A stretch of DNA of 64,000 bases from Actinomycetospora termitidis. GTDB lineage: Bacteria > Actinomycetota > Actinomycetes > Mycobacteriales > Pseudonocardiaceae. Shown one piece after another: positions 33,563 to 42,486 of this stretch; position 1 is the first letter of the stretch, and the number at the start of each line of letters is the position of its first letter. The stretch is taken from positions 620,001 through 684,000 of the forward strand of contig NZ_JASVWF010000001.1 in NCBI RefSeq assembly GCF_030286555.1. The letters run 5' to 3'. The position numbers were made by a program, and so were the translations under genes. The notes under the pieces are model-generated. The model was not told where the DNA came from. It searched no databases and was given only the letters and a program-made list of their open reading frames with translations.

Positions 33563-36500
33563 GTGGATTCCCCTGCCCGGTGGCAGCCGTCGCGCGCCGG
33601 GATCCTGAACGTCTACCAGTACCAGGACGAGGTGCTGGACTTCGGCGGCGGCCGTCTGCTGCTGCGCGGGGTGAACGGCTCGGGCAAGTCGACGGCGATG
33701 AACATGCTGCTGCCGTTCCTGCTCGAGGCCGACGTGCGCAAGATCGACGCGGCCGGGGAGCAGCGCGGGGTGCTCCGCTCCTGGATGCTCTCGGACAACG
33801 AGGACACCCAGCGGACCGGCTACCTGTGGATCGAGTTCGTGCGGGCCGGGGAGTACCGCACGGTCGGCTGCGGGATCCGCGCCAACCGGTCGACCGACCG
33901 CGTCACCACCTGGTGGTTCTCCACCGACCGGCGGGCGAGGCTGGACTTCCGGCTCACCGAGGCCGACGTGCCGTTCTCGGCGGACGCGCTGCGCTCCGAG
34001 CTCGGCACCCGAGGGCAGGTGTTCACCTCCACCGCCGAGTACCGCGCCGAGGTCGCCCGCCGGTTCTTCGGCGGCACCGACCCGACGGCGTACTTCCGGC
34101 TGCTCCACCAGGTCCGCAACCCGCGCGTCGGTGACCGTATCGACACCGACCTGCCCCGCACCCTGCGCGAGGCCCTGCCCCCGGTGCCCGAGGACGCGGT
34201 CAACGACGCCGCGCAGCCCCTCGAGGACCTCGAGGACCACCGGCGCAACGTCACCGACCTGGCCACGACCGCTGAGGCGCTCGACGGGGTCGTGGAGGTC
34301 TACACCGACTACGCGCGCCGCGTGCTGATGACCGCGGTCGAGGGCGCCGCGGCCGCGGTCGACGCGGCCCGGACCGCGACCCGGCGCGTGGAGCGCGAGC
34401 GGAACGCCGCGCAGCGGGCCACGACCGCCCGCGACGAGGCCGTCCGCGTCGTCGGCGAGCTGACCGACGAGCACGCCCGCGCCACCTCCGAGCGGCAGGG
34501 CCTGGTGAGCCTGCCGGAGTACTCCGCGCACGCCGACCTCGTCCGCCGTCGCGACGAGCTGTCCCGCGCCGACGAGGCGGCGGGCACCCTGGACGGCGTC
34601 CGCGGCCGCGCGCTCGCGCGGGTCACCACGGCCGCCGGGAGCGCCGCCGGGGCGAAGGGGCAGGTGGAATCGGACCTCGCCGGGGTCGCGGAGCACCTGC
34701 GTGAGGTGGCGACGGCGGCCCGGGCGGCCTCCGCGCCGGTCCGGCTCCCCGACCCGCCGGCGCTCGTCACCGAACCCCGCGACGACGCCGCGAGCGGGAC
34801 CTCGCTGGACGTCCCGGAGGACGGCGGCACCGAGCCCGCCGAGGACCTCCCCGCCGCGCTCGTCGGGGTGGCCGACGGGCTGCGTACGCACCGCACGACC
34901 ATCCGCGACCTGCGTGAACGCGCCGGCGCGGCCGATCGCGAGACCGCCTCCGCCGCCCGCGCCGAGGACGAGGCGGCCGAGGCGGGCGAGCGCGCGGCCG
35001 AGGCCGCCGAGCAGGCCGACGTCGCCCGCCGGGCCGCGCGGGTGGCGGCCGACGAGCACACCGAGGCCGTTGCGGCCTGGCAGGAGCGGTTCCGGGCGCA
35101 CCTCGCAGCGGTCCCCGCGGCCGAGCCGGGCGGCACCGCCGGCTGGCTGCCGGCCCCGGCCCGCGAGGCCGAGGGCGAGCCGGTCGACGACCTCCGGGCC
35201 CGCGCCGAGGCCCTCGTCGGCGCCGCCCGGCGTGCGGCCGACGACGCCTCCGGCGCACTGTCCGCGGCGCGGGCCCGCGCGACCGGCCGGGTCGGCGAGG
35301 TCGACGACGAGCTCGCCGCGCTACGCGCCGAGCACGCCCGGGTCGAGGCCGCCGGGGAACTGCCGCTGCCCCGTGAGCCGTGGCGGACGGATGCAGGCGT
35401 CGACGACGCCGTGCTGTTCGCGTCGCTGGTCGACTTCGCCGACGACCTCGACGACGCCGCCCGCGCGGGCCTCGAGGCGGCCCTGGAGGCCTCGGGTCTG
35501 CTCGCCGCCCGGGTCGACCCGGACGGGCAGCTGCGCGGGGAGGGTGGCGAGCTGCTCGTGACGGCGGGTCATCCCGTCGGCCCGGGACCCCGGCTGGTGC
35601 CCGTCGACACCGGCACGGTGCCCGTGGAGGTCGTGGCGGGCGTGCTCGGGGCCCTCGGGACGGCGCCGGGCGCGGCGCTGTGGGTCGGCGAGGACGGGTC
35701 GTTCGGGGCGGGCCCGCTGCGCGGCCGGCACACGAAGCCCGCCGCGGAGTACGTCGGCGCCGGAGCGCGCGAACAGGCCCGCGCCCGGCGGCTCGCCGAG
35801 CTGGCGGCGCAGGTGGACGACGCCGAGTCGCGCCTCGCGGCCGCCCGGGGGGTCGCTGAGGCCCTCGACGAGCACGCCGAGACCCTCCGGCGCCTGGTCC
35901 GCGAGCTGCCCGGCACCCGCACCGTGGACGACGCGGTGGTCGCCGCGACCGGCGCCGACCGCTACGCGCAGGAGGCCCGCGGCCGCGCCGCGGAGCGGAC
36001 CGCGGCGGCCGCCGAGGCACGCCGTCGGGCGGACGATGCCGTCGCCCGGCTGCAGCAGGAGGCCGCGGAGACCGGCCTGCCCACCGACCCCGAGCGGCTC
36101 GAGGGCCTGCTCGAGGCGATCACGGACGCCGAACGGGCCCTGGCGGCCGTGGAGGCGGCCGGGGAGCGGGTGCGGCGCAGCACCCGGTCGTGGCGCGAGG
36201 CGATCACGGCGTGGGAGCGCGAGGTCACGGACCTGGGCGCGGCCGTGGCGGACCACCGCGCCGCCGCCGGCCACGCGGCGTCGGTGCGCACGGAGCTCGA
36301 GACCGCCGAGTCGGCCCTGGGCGAGGAACCGGCCAAGGTCGCGGCCCGGGTCACCGAGCTCGACGGGCACCTGCGGGAGACCGCGGGCCGGGTGGACGCG
36401 GCCCGCGAGGAGCAGACGACCGCGACGGTCGCCGTGCGGGAGGCGGAGCTGCGCGTGGAGTCCGCCCGCGAGACGCTCGCCGAGCGCGAGAAGGCCGCCG

Positions 36501-37747
36501 TCGGCGCGCGCGCCCGGCTGGTCGATGCGCTCGAGGTACCGGGGCTGCTGGCGGCGGCGGAGCGCGAGCCTGCTGCCGGTGGCGACCCCGCTCCTTCTGC
36601 ACGAACGGGCCGTTCGTCACCTTCTTCCGTGACGAACGGCCCGTTCGTGCCGGAGGGCGGGGACGGCGAGAGCGCGGACAGCGCAGCCGACTGGTCCGAG
36701 GAGCCGATGCCGGTCACACCGGACACGGTCGAGGGTGCCGCGGAGCTGGTCGACGCCCTGCGCGAGCGGCTGCCCGCGCCGCGGCGTCAGGTCACCGAGG
36801 ACGCGCTGGAGAAGGCGCTGCGCGAGACGCGCGACCGGCTGGCGTCGGGCTGGGACATCGAGTCCCGGCGCGGCCGGGACGGTGCCGACGGCACCCCGCT
36901 CGCCGTGCACGTCACCGGCCCGACGCGTGCGGTGCTCGCGCAGATGGTGCACCGGGTCGCGGTCCAGCGGCGGCGGGCGACGAGCCTGCTCTCGGCGCAA
37001 CAGGACCAGGCGCTGCGCAACCTGCTGCACGGCCGCATCGCCCGCGAGGTCGCGGACGCACTGTTCGCGGCCGGTGAGCTGGTCGAGCGGATGAACCGGA
37101 TCCTGCGCGGGGTCACGTCCAGCCAGGGGATCGGCGTCCGGCTCCAGTGGCGCCCGCGGGGCGATCTCGAGTCGGAGACGGCGACGGCTCTCGAGCTGCT
37201 CGGCAAGCACCCCGACCTCCGGTCCCCCGAGGAGGACGACCAGGTCCGCGAGGCGGTGAAGACCCTCGTCGAGCAGGCCCGCGCGGCCGACCCGGAGGCG
37301 TCCTACCGCACCGTCATCTCCGACGTCCTGGACTACCGGACCTGGCACGAGATGCGCATCTACCTGCGCCGTCCGGGGCGCAACGACGAGCTGCTGACGC
37401 GGCGCACGACGCTGTCCGAGGGCGAGAAGAAGCTGGTCACGGTGCTGCCGATGGCCAGCGCGGCCGCCGCGAGCGCCGCCGCCCACGACCCGCACGCGGT
37501 CGGTGCGCCGCGCCTGGTGCTGCTCGACGACGCGTTCGCGAAGGTCTCCGAGGACAACCACGCGAAGCTGTTCGGGCTCCTCGTGGACCTGGACGTGGAC
37601 TTCGTCGTCACCTCCGAGCGGCTCTGGGGCACGCACCCCAACGTCCCCGAGCTCGCGATCACCGAGGTGCTGCGCGACCCGGAGCTGCGCGCGATCGCGC
37701 TGGTGCACTACCGCTGGAACGGCCACGAGCTGTCCGTGGGGGCCTGA
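33563..37747 (+). CDS. jetC: Wadjet type II JetC, SMC/MukB-like ATPase (TIGR02680 family)
   Basis: Predicted 1394-aa SMC-like motor of the JetABCD anti-plasmid complex, which extrudes plasmid DNA for cleavage by JetD. Walker A GVNGSGKST is at residues 36-44, in RLLLRGVNGSGKSTAMNMLL. Signature LSEGEKKL is near 1282 and Walker B RLVLLDDAF near 1316, then VTSERLWG. Between them are long Ala/Glu/Arg-rich coiled coils. The N-terminal 200 residues (YQYQDEVLDFGGG; LSDNEDTQRTGYLWIEF; FFGGTDPTAYFRLLHQVRNP) match TIGR02680. A 52-bp perfect palindrome lies in frame at residues 1013-1029, in a linker. The GTG start is 24 bases after the phosphotransferase; the next gene, jetA, begins one base after the stop. 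Confidence 0.9.
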   Translation: MDSPARWQPSRAGILNVYQYQDEVLDFGGGRLLLRGVNGSGKSTAMNMLLPFLLEADVRKIDAAGEQRGVLRSWMLSDNEDTQRTGYLWIEFVRAGEYRTVGCGIRANRSTDRVTTWWFSTDRRARLDFRLTEADVPFSADALRSELGTRGQVFTSTAEYRAEVARRFFGGTDPTAYFRLLHQVRNPRVGDRIDTDLPRTLREALPPVPEDAVNDAAQPLEDLEDHRRNVTDLATTAEALDGVVEVYTDYARRVLMTAVEGAAAAVDAARTATRRVERERNAAQRATTARDEAVRVVGELTDEHARATSERQGLVSLPEYSAHADLVRRRDELSRADEAAGTLDGVRGRALARVTTAAGSAAGAKGQVESDLAGVAEHLREVATAARAASAPVRLPDPPALVTEPRDDAASGTSLDVPEDGGTEPAEDLPAALVGVADGLRTHRTTIRDLRERAGAADRETASAARAEDEAAEAGERAAEAAEQADVARRAARVAADEHTEAVAAWQERFRAHLAAVPAAEPGGTAGWLPAPAREAEGEPVDDLRARAEALVGAARRAADDASGALSAARARATGRVGEVDDELAALRAEHARVEAAGELPLPREPWRTDAGVDDAVLFASLVDFADDLDDAARAGLEAALEASGLLAARVDPDGQLRGEGGELLVTAGHPVGPGPRLVPVDTGTVPVEVVAGVLGALGTAPGAALWVGEDGSFGAGPLRGRHTKPAAEYVGAGAREQARARRLAELAAQVDDAESRLAAARGVAEALDEHAETLRRLVRELPGTRTVDDAVVAATGADRYAQEARGRAAERTAAAAEARRRADDAVARLQQEAAETGLPTDPERLEGLLEAITDAERALAAVEAAGERVRRSTRSWREAITAWEREVTDLGAAVADHRAAAGHAASVRTELETAESALGEEPAKVAARVTELDGHLRETAGRVDAAREEQTTATVAVREAELRVESARETLAEREKAAVGARARLVDALEVPGLLAAAEREPAAGGDPAPSARTGRSSPSSVTNGPFVPEGGDGESADSAADWSEEPMPVTPDTVEGAAELVDALRERLPAPRRQVTEDALEKALRETRDRLASGWDIESRRGRDGADGTPLAVHVTGPTRAVLAQMVHRVAVQRRRATSLLSAQQDQALRNLLHGRIAREVADALFAAGELVERMNRILRGVTSSQGIGVRLQWRPRGDLESETATALELLGKHPDLRSPEEDDQVREAVKTLVEQARAADPEASYRTVISDVLDYRTWHEMRIYLRRPGRNDELLTRRTTLSEGEKKLVTVLPMASAAAASAAAHDPHAVGAPRLVLLDDAFAKVSEDNHAKLFGLLVDLDVDFVVTSERLWGTHPNVPELAITEVLRDPELRAIALVHYRWNGHELSVGA
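36599..36650. repeat. Perfect palindromic element inside jetC (family C)
   Basis: Arms 36599-36620 and 36629-36650 are perfectly complementary over 22 bp around the 8-base loop CTTCTTCC. Each arm also contains the near-palindrome ACGAACGGGCCGTTCGT. The element is a multiple of three minus two bases long but read in frame as ARTGRSSPSSVTNGPFV. It shares the words ACGAACGG and CCGTTCGT with family B at 18339 and 39230, so it may be an inserted or captured intergenic repeat. Confidence 0.85.
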
Positions 37748-37748
37748 C

Positions 37749-39218
37749 GTGGGCACCACGATCCGGCCGGTCGTCTTCTCCTACGTCACCGAGTCGCCGG
37801 AGTACCGGTGGATCCTGGCCGTCTTCGCGGGCACGTTCTTCGCGGAGCTGACGCCGGGGGAGGTCGCCGCGCGGCTGGCCGAGGCCGGGCACGAGCTGGA
37901 CGAGGCCACCGTCAAGATCCGCCTCGACCAGCTGCGGACGTGGGGCAACCTCGAGGTTTCCGCGTCGGTCGGGCAGGTCGGCACGGTCGAGGACTACTAC
38001 CGCCGTCGGGACCGCTACCTGATCACGCGGGTCGGCCAGGAGGTGCACGACCTCGTCGAGGGGGTCCTCGCGCAGGTCGACGACGTCCGGGACGTCTCGC
38101 TGGGCCGCCTCGAGCAGCTCCGCGCCGCGCTGGATACGCTGTCCGGGCTGGACGCCGCGACCGCCCCGCCGGACCGGCTCGCCGAGGCCGTCCGTGCGGT
38201 GTTCGACCCGCACGTCGCGTTCTCGGCCGAGATCACCCAGTTCTTCGCGGCGATCAACCAGTGGCAGTCGCGGTTCGACCTCGACGAGGACGAGTTCGCG
38301 TTCTTCTCCGAGGTGCTGATCGGCTACGTCGGCGAGCGGCTGGAGACGCTGCGGCGGTCCGCGCGCCCGATCGCGGGCCTGCTCGTCGAGCTCGGACCCG
38401 TCGTCGGGACGATCGTGGACCGGGCGGCCGACGGCCTGGCCGCCCGCGTCGCCGCGGCCGGCCTGTCGGCGGTGCGGGTCCGGCGGGAGCCCGGTGGGGC
38501 GACCGCGGACTGGGACAACCTCGCCTCGTGGTTCGTGTCCACCCCGGGCCGCCCGAGCCGGGTCCAGACGCTGGAACGGGACGCGGTCGACGCCGTCCGG
38601 ACCCTCACCCAGAACCTGACCCGCCTCTCCCGCACCGGGACGGCGGGATCGTCGCGGCGGGTGGACTTCCTGCGGCTCGCGGGGTTCTTCGCGCACGCCC
38701 CCGCGCCGCGCGCGCACGAGCTGGCCGCCGCCGCGTTCGGGCTCTACGGCGCCCGGCACCTCGGTGTCGCCGGCGGCGACGACACCGATCCCGTCGACCC
38801 CACCGTGTCGTGGTGGGACGCGCCGGTCGCGACGGTGCCGGTGTCGCTGCGCGAGCGCGGCGACACGACCAGCCGTGGCCGGACCTCCCGCGTGCAGGAC
38901 CGCACCCAGGAGCGTCGGCACCTGCTGGCCCGCAAGGCCGAGGTCGAGAAGCGGGCCGCCGCGGCGCGGGCGGAGCTGCTCGAGAGCGGTGCGGACGGGT
39001 TCGCCGCCCGCCTCTCCGAACCGGCGCTGCGCGAGCTGCAGCGGGTGCTCACCCGCGCGGTGGCGGACCTGGGCCCGGACTCGTCGTCGGGAAGCATCGT
39101 CCTCGACGGCGTGCGCTGCGAGGTCCGGCGGGAGCCGGGGACGACGACGTCCGTGCCGACCCACGCGGGCGCGCTGCGGGTGGAGGGTCTGGTGCTGACG
39201 GTCGAGGCGGCGCCGTGA
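37749..39218 (+). CDS. jetA: Wadjet type II JetA, kleisin-like subunit (DUF2397/TIGR02677)
   Basis: Predicted 489-aa protein of the DUF2397 family. Hallmarks are the start RPVVFSYVTESPEYRWILAVFAGTFF, then the winged-helix-like ATVKIRLDQLRTWGNLEV, RRDRYLITRVGQEVHDLVE, the FSAEITQFFAAINQWQSRFDLDEDEFAFFSEVLIGYV segment near 160-200, and VEALAW-type C-terminal helices. In Wadjet systems JetA bridges the two JetC heads. GTG 37749 begins one base after the jetC stop. The 82-bp gap to jetB holds a family B repeat, 39230-39283. Confidence 0.88.
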   Translation: MGTTIRPVVFSYVTESPEYRWILAVFAGTFFAELTPGEVAARLAEAGHELDEATVKIRLDQLRTWGNLEVSASVGQVGTVEDYYRRRDRYLITRVGQEVHDLVEGVLAQVDDVRDVSLGRLEQLRAALDTLSGLDAATAPPDRLAEAVRAVFDPHVAFSAEITQFFAAINQWQSRFDLDEDEFAFFSEVLIGYVGERLETLRRSARPIAGLLVELGPVVGTIVDRAADGLAARVAAAGLSAVRVRREPGGATADWDNLASWFVSTPGRPSRVQTLERDAVDAVRTLTQNLTRLSRTGTAGSSRRVDFLRLAGFFAHAPAPRAHELAAAAFGLYGARHLGVAGGDDTDPVDPTVSWWDAPVATVPVSLRERGDTTSRGRTSRVQDRTQERRHLLARKAEVEKRAAAARAELLESGADGFAARLSEPALRELQRVLTRAVADLGPDSSSGSIVLDGVRCEVRREPGTTTSVPTHAGALRVEGLVLTVEAAP

Positions 39219-39229
39219 GCGCATCCGGG

Positions 39230-39283
39230 GTGAACGAACGGCACTCTCGCGCGCCTGGAGGTTGCGAGAGTGCCGTTCGCTCC
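39230..39283. repeat. Dispersed palindromic repeat family B, copy 2 (jetA-jetB gap)
   Basis: GTGAACGAACGGCACTCTCG plus C (39230-39250) faces GCGAGAGTGCCGTTCGCTC (39264-39282). The left arm is the exact complement of the right arm at 18373-18393. Lying between two operon genes, it could act as a partial terminator or mRNA stabiliser. Confidence 0.8.
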
Positions 39284-39300
39284 GGACGAGGCAGTGCCCC

Positions 39301-40461
39301 GTGAGCGCGCCGGCCACCGACCCGCAGCGCGACGGCGAGCTCGTCGCGGCGACGCGGGCCCTGCTCGCGCGGCCGTGGCGCACCGCGGAGACCGACCCGG
39401 ACCTCGTCGCCCTGATCCGGCGGCACGCCGACGCCCTCGACGCGTGGTTCACGCAGGAGCTGAACTACCGGCTCGTCGTCACCGCGGACACCGTGCGGCT
39501 GGTGAAGACGGGGCACGTCCCGGCGGACCGCCCGCTGCGCACGGTGTCCGCCTCGCCGCGGCCGTTCACCTCGGCCGAGTACACCGCGTTGGCGCTGGTC
39601 CTGGCGGCGACGACGTCGGGTCCGGACCGCACCAGCCTGCGCGACCTGGTCAACGCGGTGCACTCCGCGGCAGCGGAGGCGGGGGTCGTGCTCGACACCG
39701 ACGCCGCGTCGCGGCGGGCCCTGGTGACGGCGCTGCGCTGGCTGATCGCGCAGGGGATGATCCGCGAGCTCGACCGCGGGGTCGCGGTCTACGAGCACGA
39801 CGCGGACGCGGATGCGCTGCTCGAGGTGCGTCAGGACCGGATGGCGCTGCTCCCGACGGGGGCCGTCGTGGGCGCGGAGACGCCGGACGAGCTCGTCGAC
39901 CGGGCGCGGGAGCGGGGCTCGGCGGCCACGGCGGCGCGGCGGCGGCTGGTCGAGGACCCGGTCGTGCTGGCGTCGGACCTGGACACCGCGCGGTTCGCCG
40001 AGCTGCGTCGCCGCGCCGGGGACGAGGGCCGCCGGATCGAGGCGCGCACCGGTCTCGTGCTCGAGGCGCGCGCGGAGGGGCTCGCGGCGCTCGACGTCGA
40101 CGGTGGGTGCTCCGACGTCGCGTTCCCGACCGGCGGCACCGTCCCGCACGCGGCGTTGCTGCTGGTCAGCGAGCTGGTGTACCAGTTCCGGCCCGCCGAG
40201 GACCCGGAGCCGATCCCCTGGGCCTCCGTGCGCGAGGTCCTCGACGAGCTGGTCGCCGAGCACGGCCGGTACTGGTCGAAGGCCGCGCTCGCCGATCGCG
40301 ACCGGTTCGCCGCCGACGTGCTCGCCCTGCTGGTGTCGATGCGCCTGGTCGGGGTGGCCGACGACGGCGCCGTCCGGGTGCTGCCGCCGGCCGCGCGGTA
40401 CACGCCGGACGTCATAGTCGTCGAGGGCGAGGACGTCGAGGAGCAGCCGACGCTGCTGTAG
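39301..40461 (+). CDS. jetB: Wadjet type II JetB (DUF2398/TIGR02678)
   Basis: Predicted 386-aa protein of the DUF2398 family. Recognisable parts are LVAATRALLARPW, DPDLVALIRRHADALDAWFTQELNYRLVVTADTVRLVK (near residue 25-60), FTSAEYTALALVLAA, LRWLIAQGMIRELDRGV and the acidic end VIVVEGEDVEEQ. In type II Wadjet, JetB is the second accessory (winged-helix, MukE-like) subunit of the loop-extruding complex. GTG at 39301 comes after the family B element, whereas the frame is open further into it. The next gene on this strand is the WYL regulator. Confidence 0.88.
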   Translation: MSAPATDPQRDGELVAATRALLARPWRTAETDPDLVALIRRHADALDAWFTQELNYRLVVTADTVRLVKTGHVPADRPLRTVSASPRPFTSAEYTALALVLAATTSGPDRTSLRDLVNAVHSAAAEAGVVLDTDAASRRALVTALRWLIAQGMIRELDRGVAVYEHDADADALLEVRQDRMALLPTGAVVGAETPDELVDRARERGSAATAARRRLVEDPVVLASDLDTARFAELRRRAGDEGRRIEARTGLVLEARAEGLAALDVDGGCSDVAFPTGGTVPHAALLLVSELVYQFRPAEDPEPIPWASVREVLDELVAEHGRYWSKAALADRDRFAADVLALLVSMRLVGVADDGAVRVLPPAARYTPDVIVVEGEDVEEQPTLL

Positions 40462-40469
40462 CCGTCGCC

Positions 40470-40509
40470 CTGGTGTCAGCAGTGCGGCCATGCTGACACC
40501 GGACGTCAC
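40470..40509 (+). repeat. Dispersed repeat family A, copy 2
   Basis: Direct repeat of 31809-31848 with 38 of 40 identical bases. GTGTCAGCA pairs with TGCTGACAC around GTGCGGCCA (9-bp perfect stem). It lies between the stops of jetB and the convergent VOC gene, so it may be a bidirectional terminator. Confidence 0.85.
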
Positions 40510-40523
40510 ACATGCCGCCATGA

Positions 40524-40943
40524 TCACGGCGCCCGGTGGCACACCGCCTCCAGGTTCACGCCCTCCGGGTCGCGGACGAACGCGCCGTAGTAGTCCGGGT
40601 GGTACTCCGGGCACACGCCCGGCTCGCGCAGCACCGTGGCCCCGGCGGCGAGCGCGGCCGCGAAGAACGCGTCGACCACGTCGCGGTCCGGGGCCGTGAA
40701 CGCCACGTGGGTGTCGCTGTCGTGGTGCACCTCCCGCCCGGCGTCGATCACCCAGAAGAAGGGCTTCGCGTCGACGCCGAACGCGTGCATCGCCTTCTGC
40801 CCCGACGCCGGGTCGGGCAGGACGTGCAGGAGGCTCGTGATCCCGAGCGGTGCGAGCGCGGCGGTGTGGAACGCGATCGCGCGGTCGAGGTCGGCGACGG
40901 GCAGGTTCAGGTGGTCGATCGACGATCCTTCGAGGCTGGTCAT
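40524..40943 (-). CDS. VOC (glyoxalase/bleomycin-resistance fold) protein
   Basis: Predicted 139-aa single VOC domain with two beta-alpha-beta-beta-beta modules: SIDHLNLPVADLDRAIAFHTAAL, then THVAFTAPDRDVVDAFFAAAL. HLN and the final DPEGVNLEAV give the His/Glu metal positions. The family includes glyoxalase-, dioxygenase- and antibiotic-binding proteins; catalytic activity cannot be fixed. It is divergent from the WYL regulator with only 62 bases between starts. VOC/WYL-type pairs like this are common in actinobacteria, so the pair may be a unit that inserted into the Wadjet locus. Confidence 0.82.
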   Translation of the reverse strand: MTSLEGSSIDHLNLPVADLDRAIAFHTAALAPLGITSLLHVLPDPASGQKAMHAFGVDAKPFFWVIDAGREVHHDSDTHVAFTAPDRDVVDAFFAAALAAGATVLREPGVCPEYHPDYYGAFVRDPEGVNLEAVCHRAP

Positions 40944-41005
40944 GTCCGCACGATGGCAGCAGGAGCGGCCGCCGGATGGCCGCTTGTCCGGCAGGATGCA
41001 GGATC

Positions 41006-41968
41006 GTGGCCACCACCTCGGCGAGGACCCTGCGCCTGCTGTCGATGCTCGGTGCGGGACGGACGTGGTCGGGGCCGGAACTGTGCGACCGGCTGGGCGT
41101 CTCGCCACGGACCCTGCGCCGCGACGTCGAGGTGCTGCGCGAGATGGGGTACGCCGTCGACCCGGTCAAGGGCATCGGCGGCGGCTACCGGCTCGGCCCC
41201 GGCGGGGCGCTGCCGCCCGTCGTGCTGGATGAGGACCAGGTCGTCGCGGTCGTGGTGGCGCTGCAGACCGCGTCGACGGCGTTACGGGGGATCGAGGAGT
41301 CCGCGCAGCGCGCACTCGCCGCGCTGCGCCACGTCATGCCGCGCCGGCTGCGGACGGACGCCGACCTGCCGATCATCCCCGTCGTCAACCAGTGGGAGTT
41401 CCCGGCCGAGCCGATCGAGGCCGCGCTCGTGCGCGAGGTCGGGGCGGCGGTCCGCCGCCGGCAGGTGCTGCGCCTGGACGACGACGGGGACCCCCTGCGG
41501 GTCGAACCCCACCACCTCGTGGTCTGGGCCGCCCGCTGGTACCTGGTCGCCTTCGACCTGTGGGCCGCACGGTGGCGGGTCCTGCGGCTCGACCGGATCA
41601 CGGTGCACCCCCCGACCGGGGCCGGGTTCGCCGAGCGACCCCTTCCCGACGGCGGGCCCGTCGAGTTCGTGCGCCACACCGCCGACCGCGGCGACCGGCC
41701 GGCGCCCTGGCCCTGCCTGGGCCACGTCGAGCTGGCGCTGCCCGCCGCGGTGGTCGCGGAGTTCGCGCCGGGAGGGGCCGTCGTCGAGGCGGTCTCGACG
41801 ACGAGTTGCCGCCTCACGATGGGCGCGTGGTCCTGGAGCGGGCTCGCCGGGTTGTACCTGACCTTCGGAGCGGAGATGACCCACGTCGAGCCCGCGGAGC
41901 TGCGGGAGGCGTTCGGCGCGGCGCACGCACGTCTCGCGCGGGCCGTGGTCGTCGGGGGGTCGTCCTAG
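41006..41968 (+). CDS. HTH-WYL (YafY/DeoR-like) transcriptional regulator
   Basis: Predicted 320-aa regulator. The N-terminal HTH is TLRLLSMLGAGRTWSGPELCDRLGVSPRTLRRDVEVLREMGYAVD with GGGYRL as wing. The WYL-domain sequence is VEPHHLVVWAARWYLVAFDLWAARWRVLRLDRI near residue 175-210, which here carries WYL as RWYLVAFD. C-terminal helices resemble WCX. WYL proteins bind nucleic-acid or nucleotide ligands and often control defence loci. Here it lies between jetB and jetD and is followed closely by the TPR-like gene and jetD on the same strand. Its target (VOC gene or jet genes) is inference. Confidence 0.85.
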   Translation: MATTSARTLRLLSMLGAGRTWSGPELCDRLGVSPRTLRRDVEVLREMGYAVDPVKGIGGGYRLGPGGALPPVVLDEDQVVAVVVALQTASTALRGIEESAQRALAALRHVMPRRLRTDADLPIIPVVNQWEFPAEPIEAALVREVGAAVRRRQVLRLDDDGDPLRVEPHHLVVWAARWYLVAFDLWAARWRVLRLDRITVHPPTGAGFAERPLPDGGPVEFVRHTADRGDRPAPWPCLGHVELALPAAVVAEFAPGGAVVEAVSTTSCRLTMGAWSWSGLAGLYLTFGAEMTHVEPAELREAFGAAHARLARAVVVGGSS

Positions 41969-41987
41969 TGTGCGGGGCGTGGACGTG

Positions 41988-42437
41988 ATGGCGGAGGTCG
42001 GGGCGGCGGTCGAGCAGGGGCGGGCGGGCGAGGCGGCCGAGGCACGGCGTCGGCTGACGCAGCTGTGGCACGACCCGGCGGCGCAGGCCGACCCGTTCCG
42101 CCGGTGCGCGCTGGCCCACTACGCCGCCGACCTCGAGGAGGACGTCCTCGACGAGATCCGTTGGGACCTCCGGGCGCTCGACGCGGCCGACGCGATCCCA
42201 CCGGACCACGGGACCCCGGTCGACGTCGCGGCCATGTACCCGTCGTTGCACCTCAACCTGGGCGACGCCTACCTCCGGGCCCGGGATCTGCCGAGCGCCG
42301 TCCACCACCTCGAGCGTGCGCGGGCCGCGGTGGGCGCCCTTCCCGACGACGGGTACGGCCGCATGATCCGCGGTGGCATCGACGGCCTGGCGGAACGCGT
42401 CGCGGACGAGCACGCACGTCAGGGTCGTCGCTGGTGA
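41988..42437 (+). CDS. TPR-like small protein in the jetD operon
   Basis: Predicted 149-aa helical protein. The segment MYPSLHLNLGDAYLRARDLPSAVHHLERARAAVGAL near residue 90-120 is a clear TPR-type helix pair; the rest (ALAHYAADLEEDVLDEIRWDLRALDAAD) is helical. No catalytic motif. Start is uncertain among GTG 41979, GTG 41985 and ATG 41988. The WYL gene ends 19 bases upstream and jetD begins 49 bases downstream, so the three are probably one operon. Widespread TPR-like proteins of this type are of unknown function. Confidence 0.72.
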   Translation: MAEVGAAVEQGRAGEAAEARRRLTQLWHDPAAQADPFRRCALAHYAADLEEDVLDEIRWDLRALDAADAIPPDHGTPVDVAAMYPSLHLNLGDAYLRARDLPSAVHHLERARAAVGALPDDGYGRMIRGGIDGLAERVADEHARQGRRW

Positions 42438-42486
42438 ACCGGTCGCTCGGTGAGGAGCCGGACCACACCGCGGTGGTGCACCCGGG

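Noticed and set aside
36599-36650. Palindrome as a transcription terminator ending jetC
   Set aside because: The jetC frame continues through it to the signature and Walker B motifs, so it is not the gene's end.
33563-40461. jetCAB as a recently acquired island with deviant composition
   Set aside because: GC content, codon use and repeats look like the surroundings, so recent transfer is not supported.
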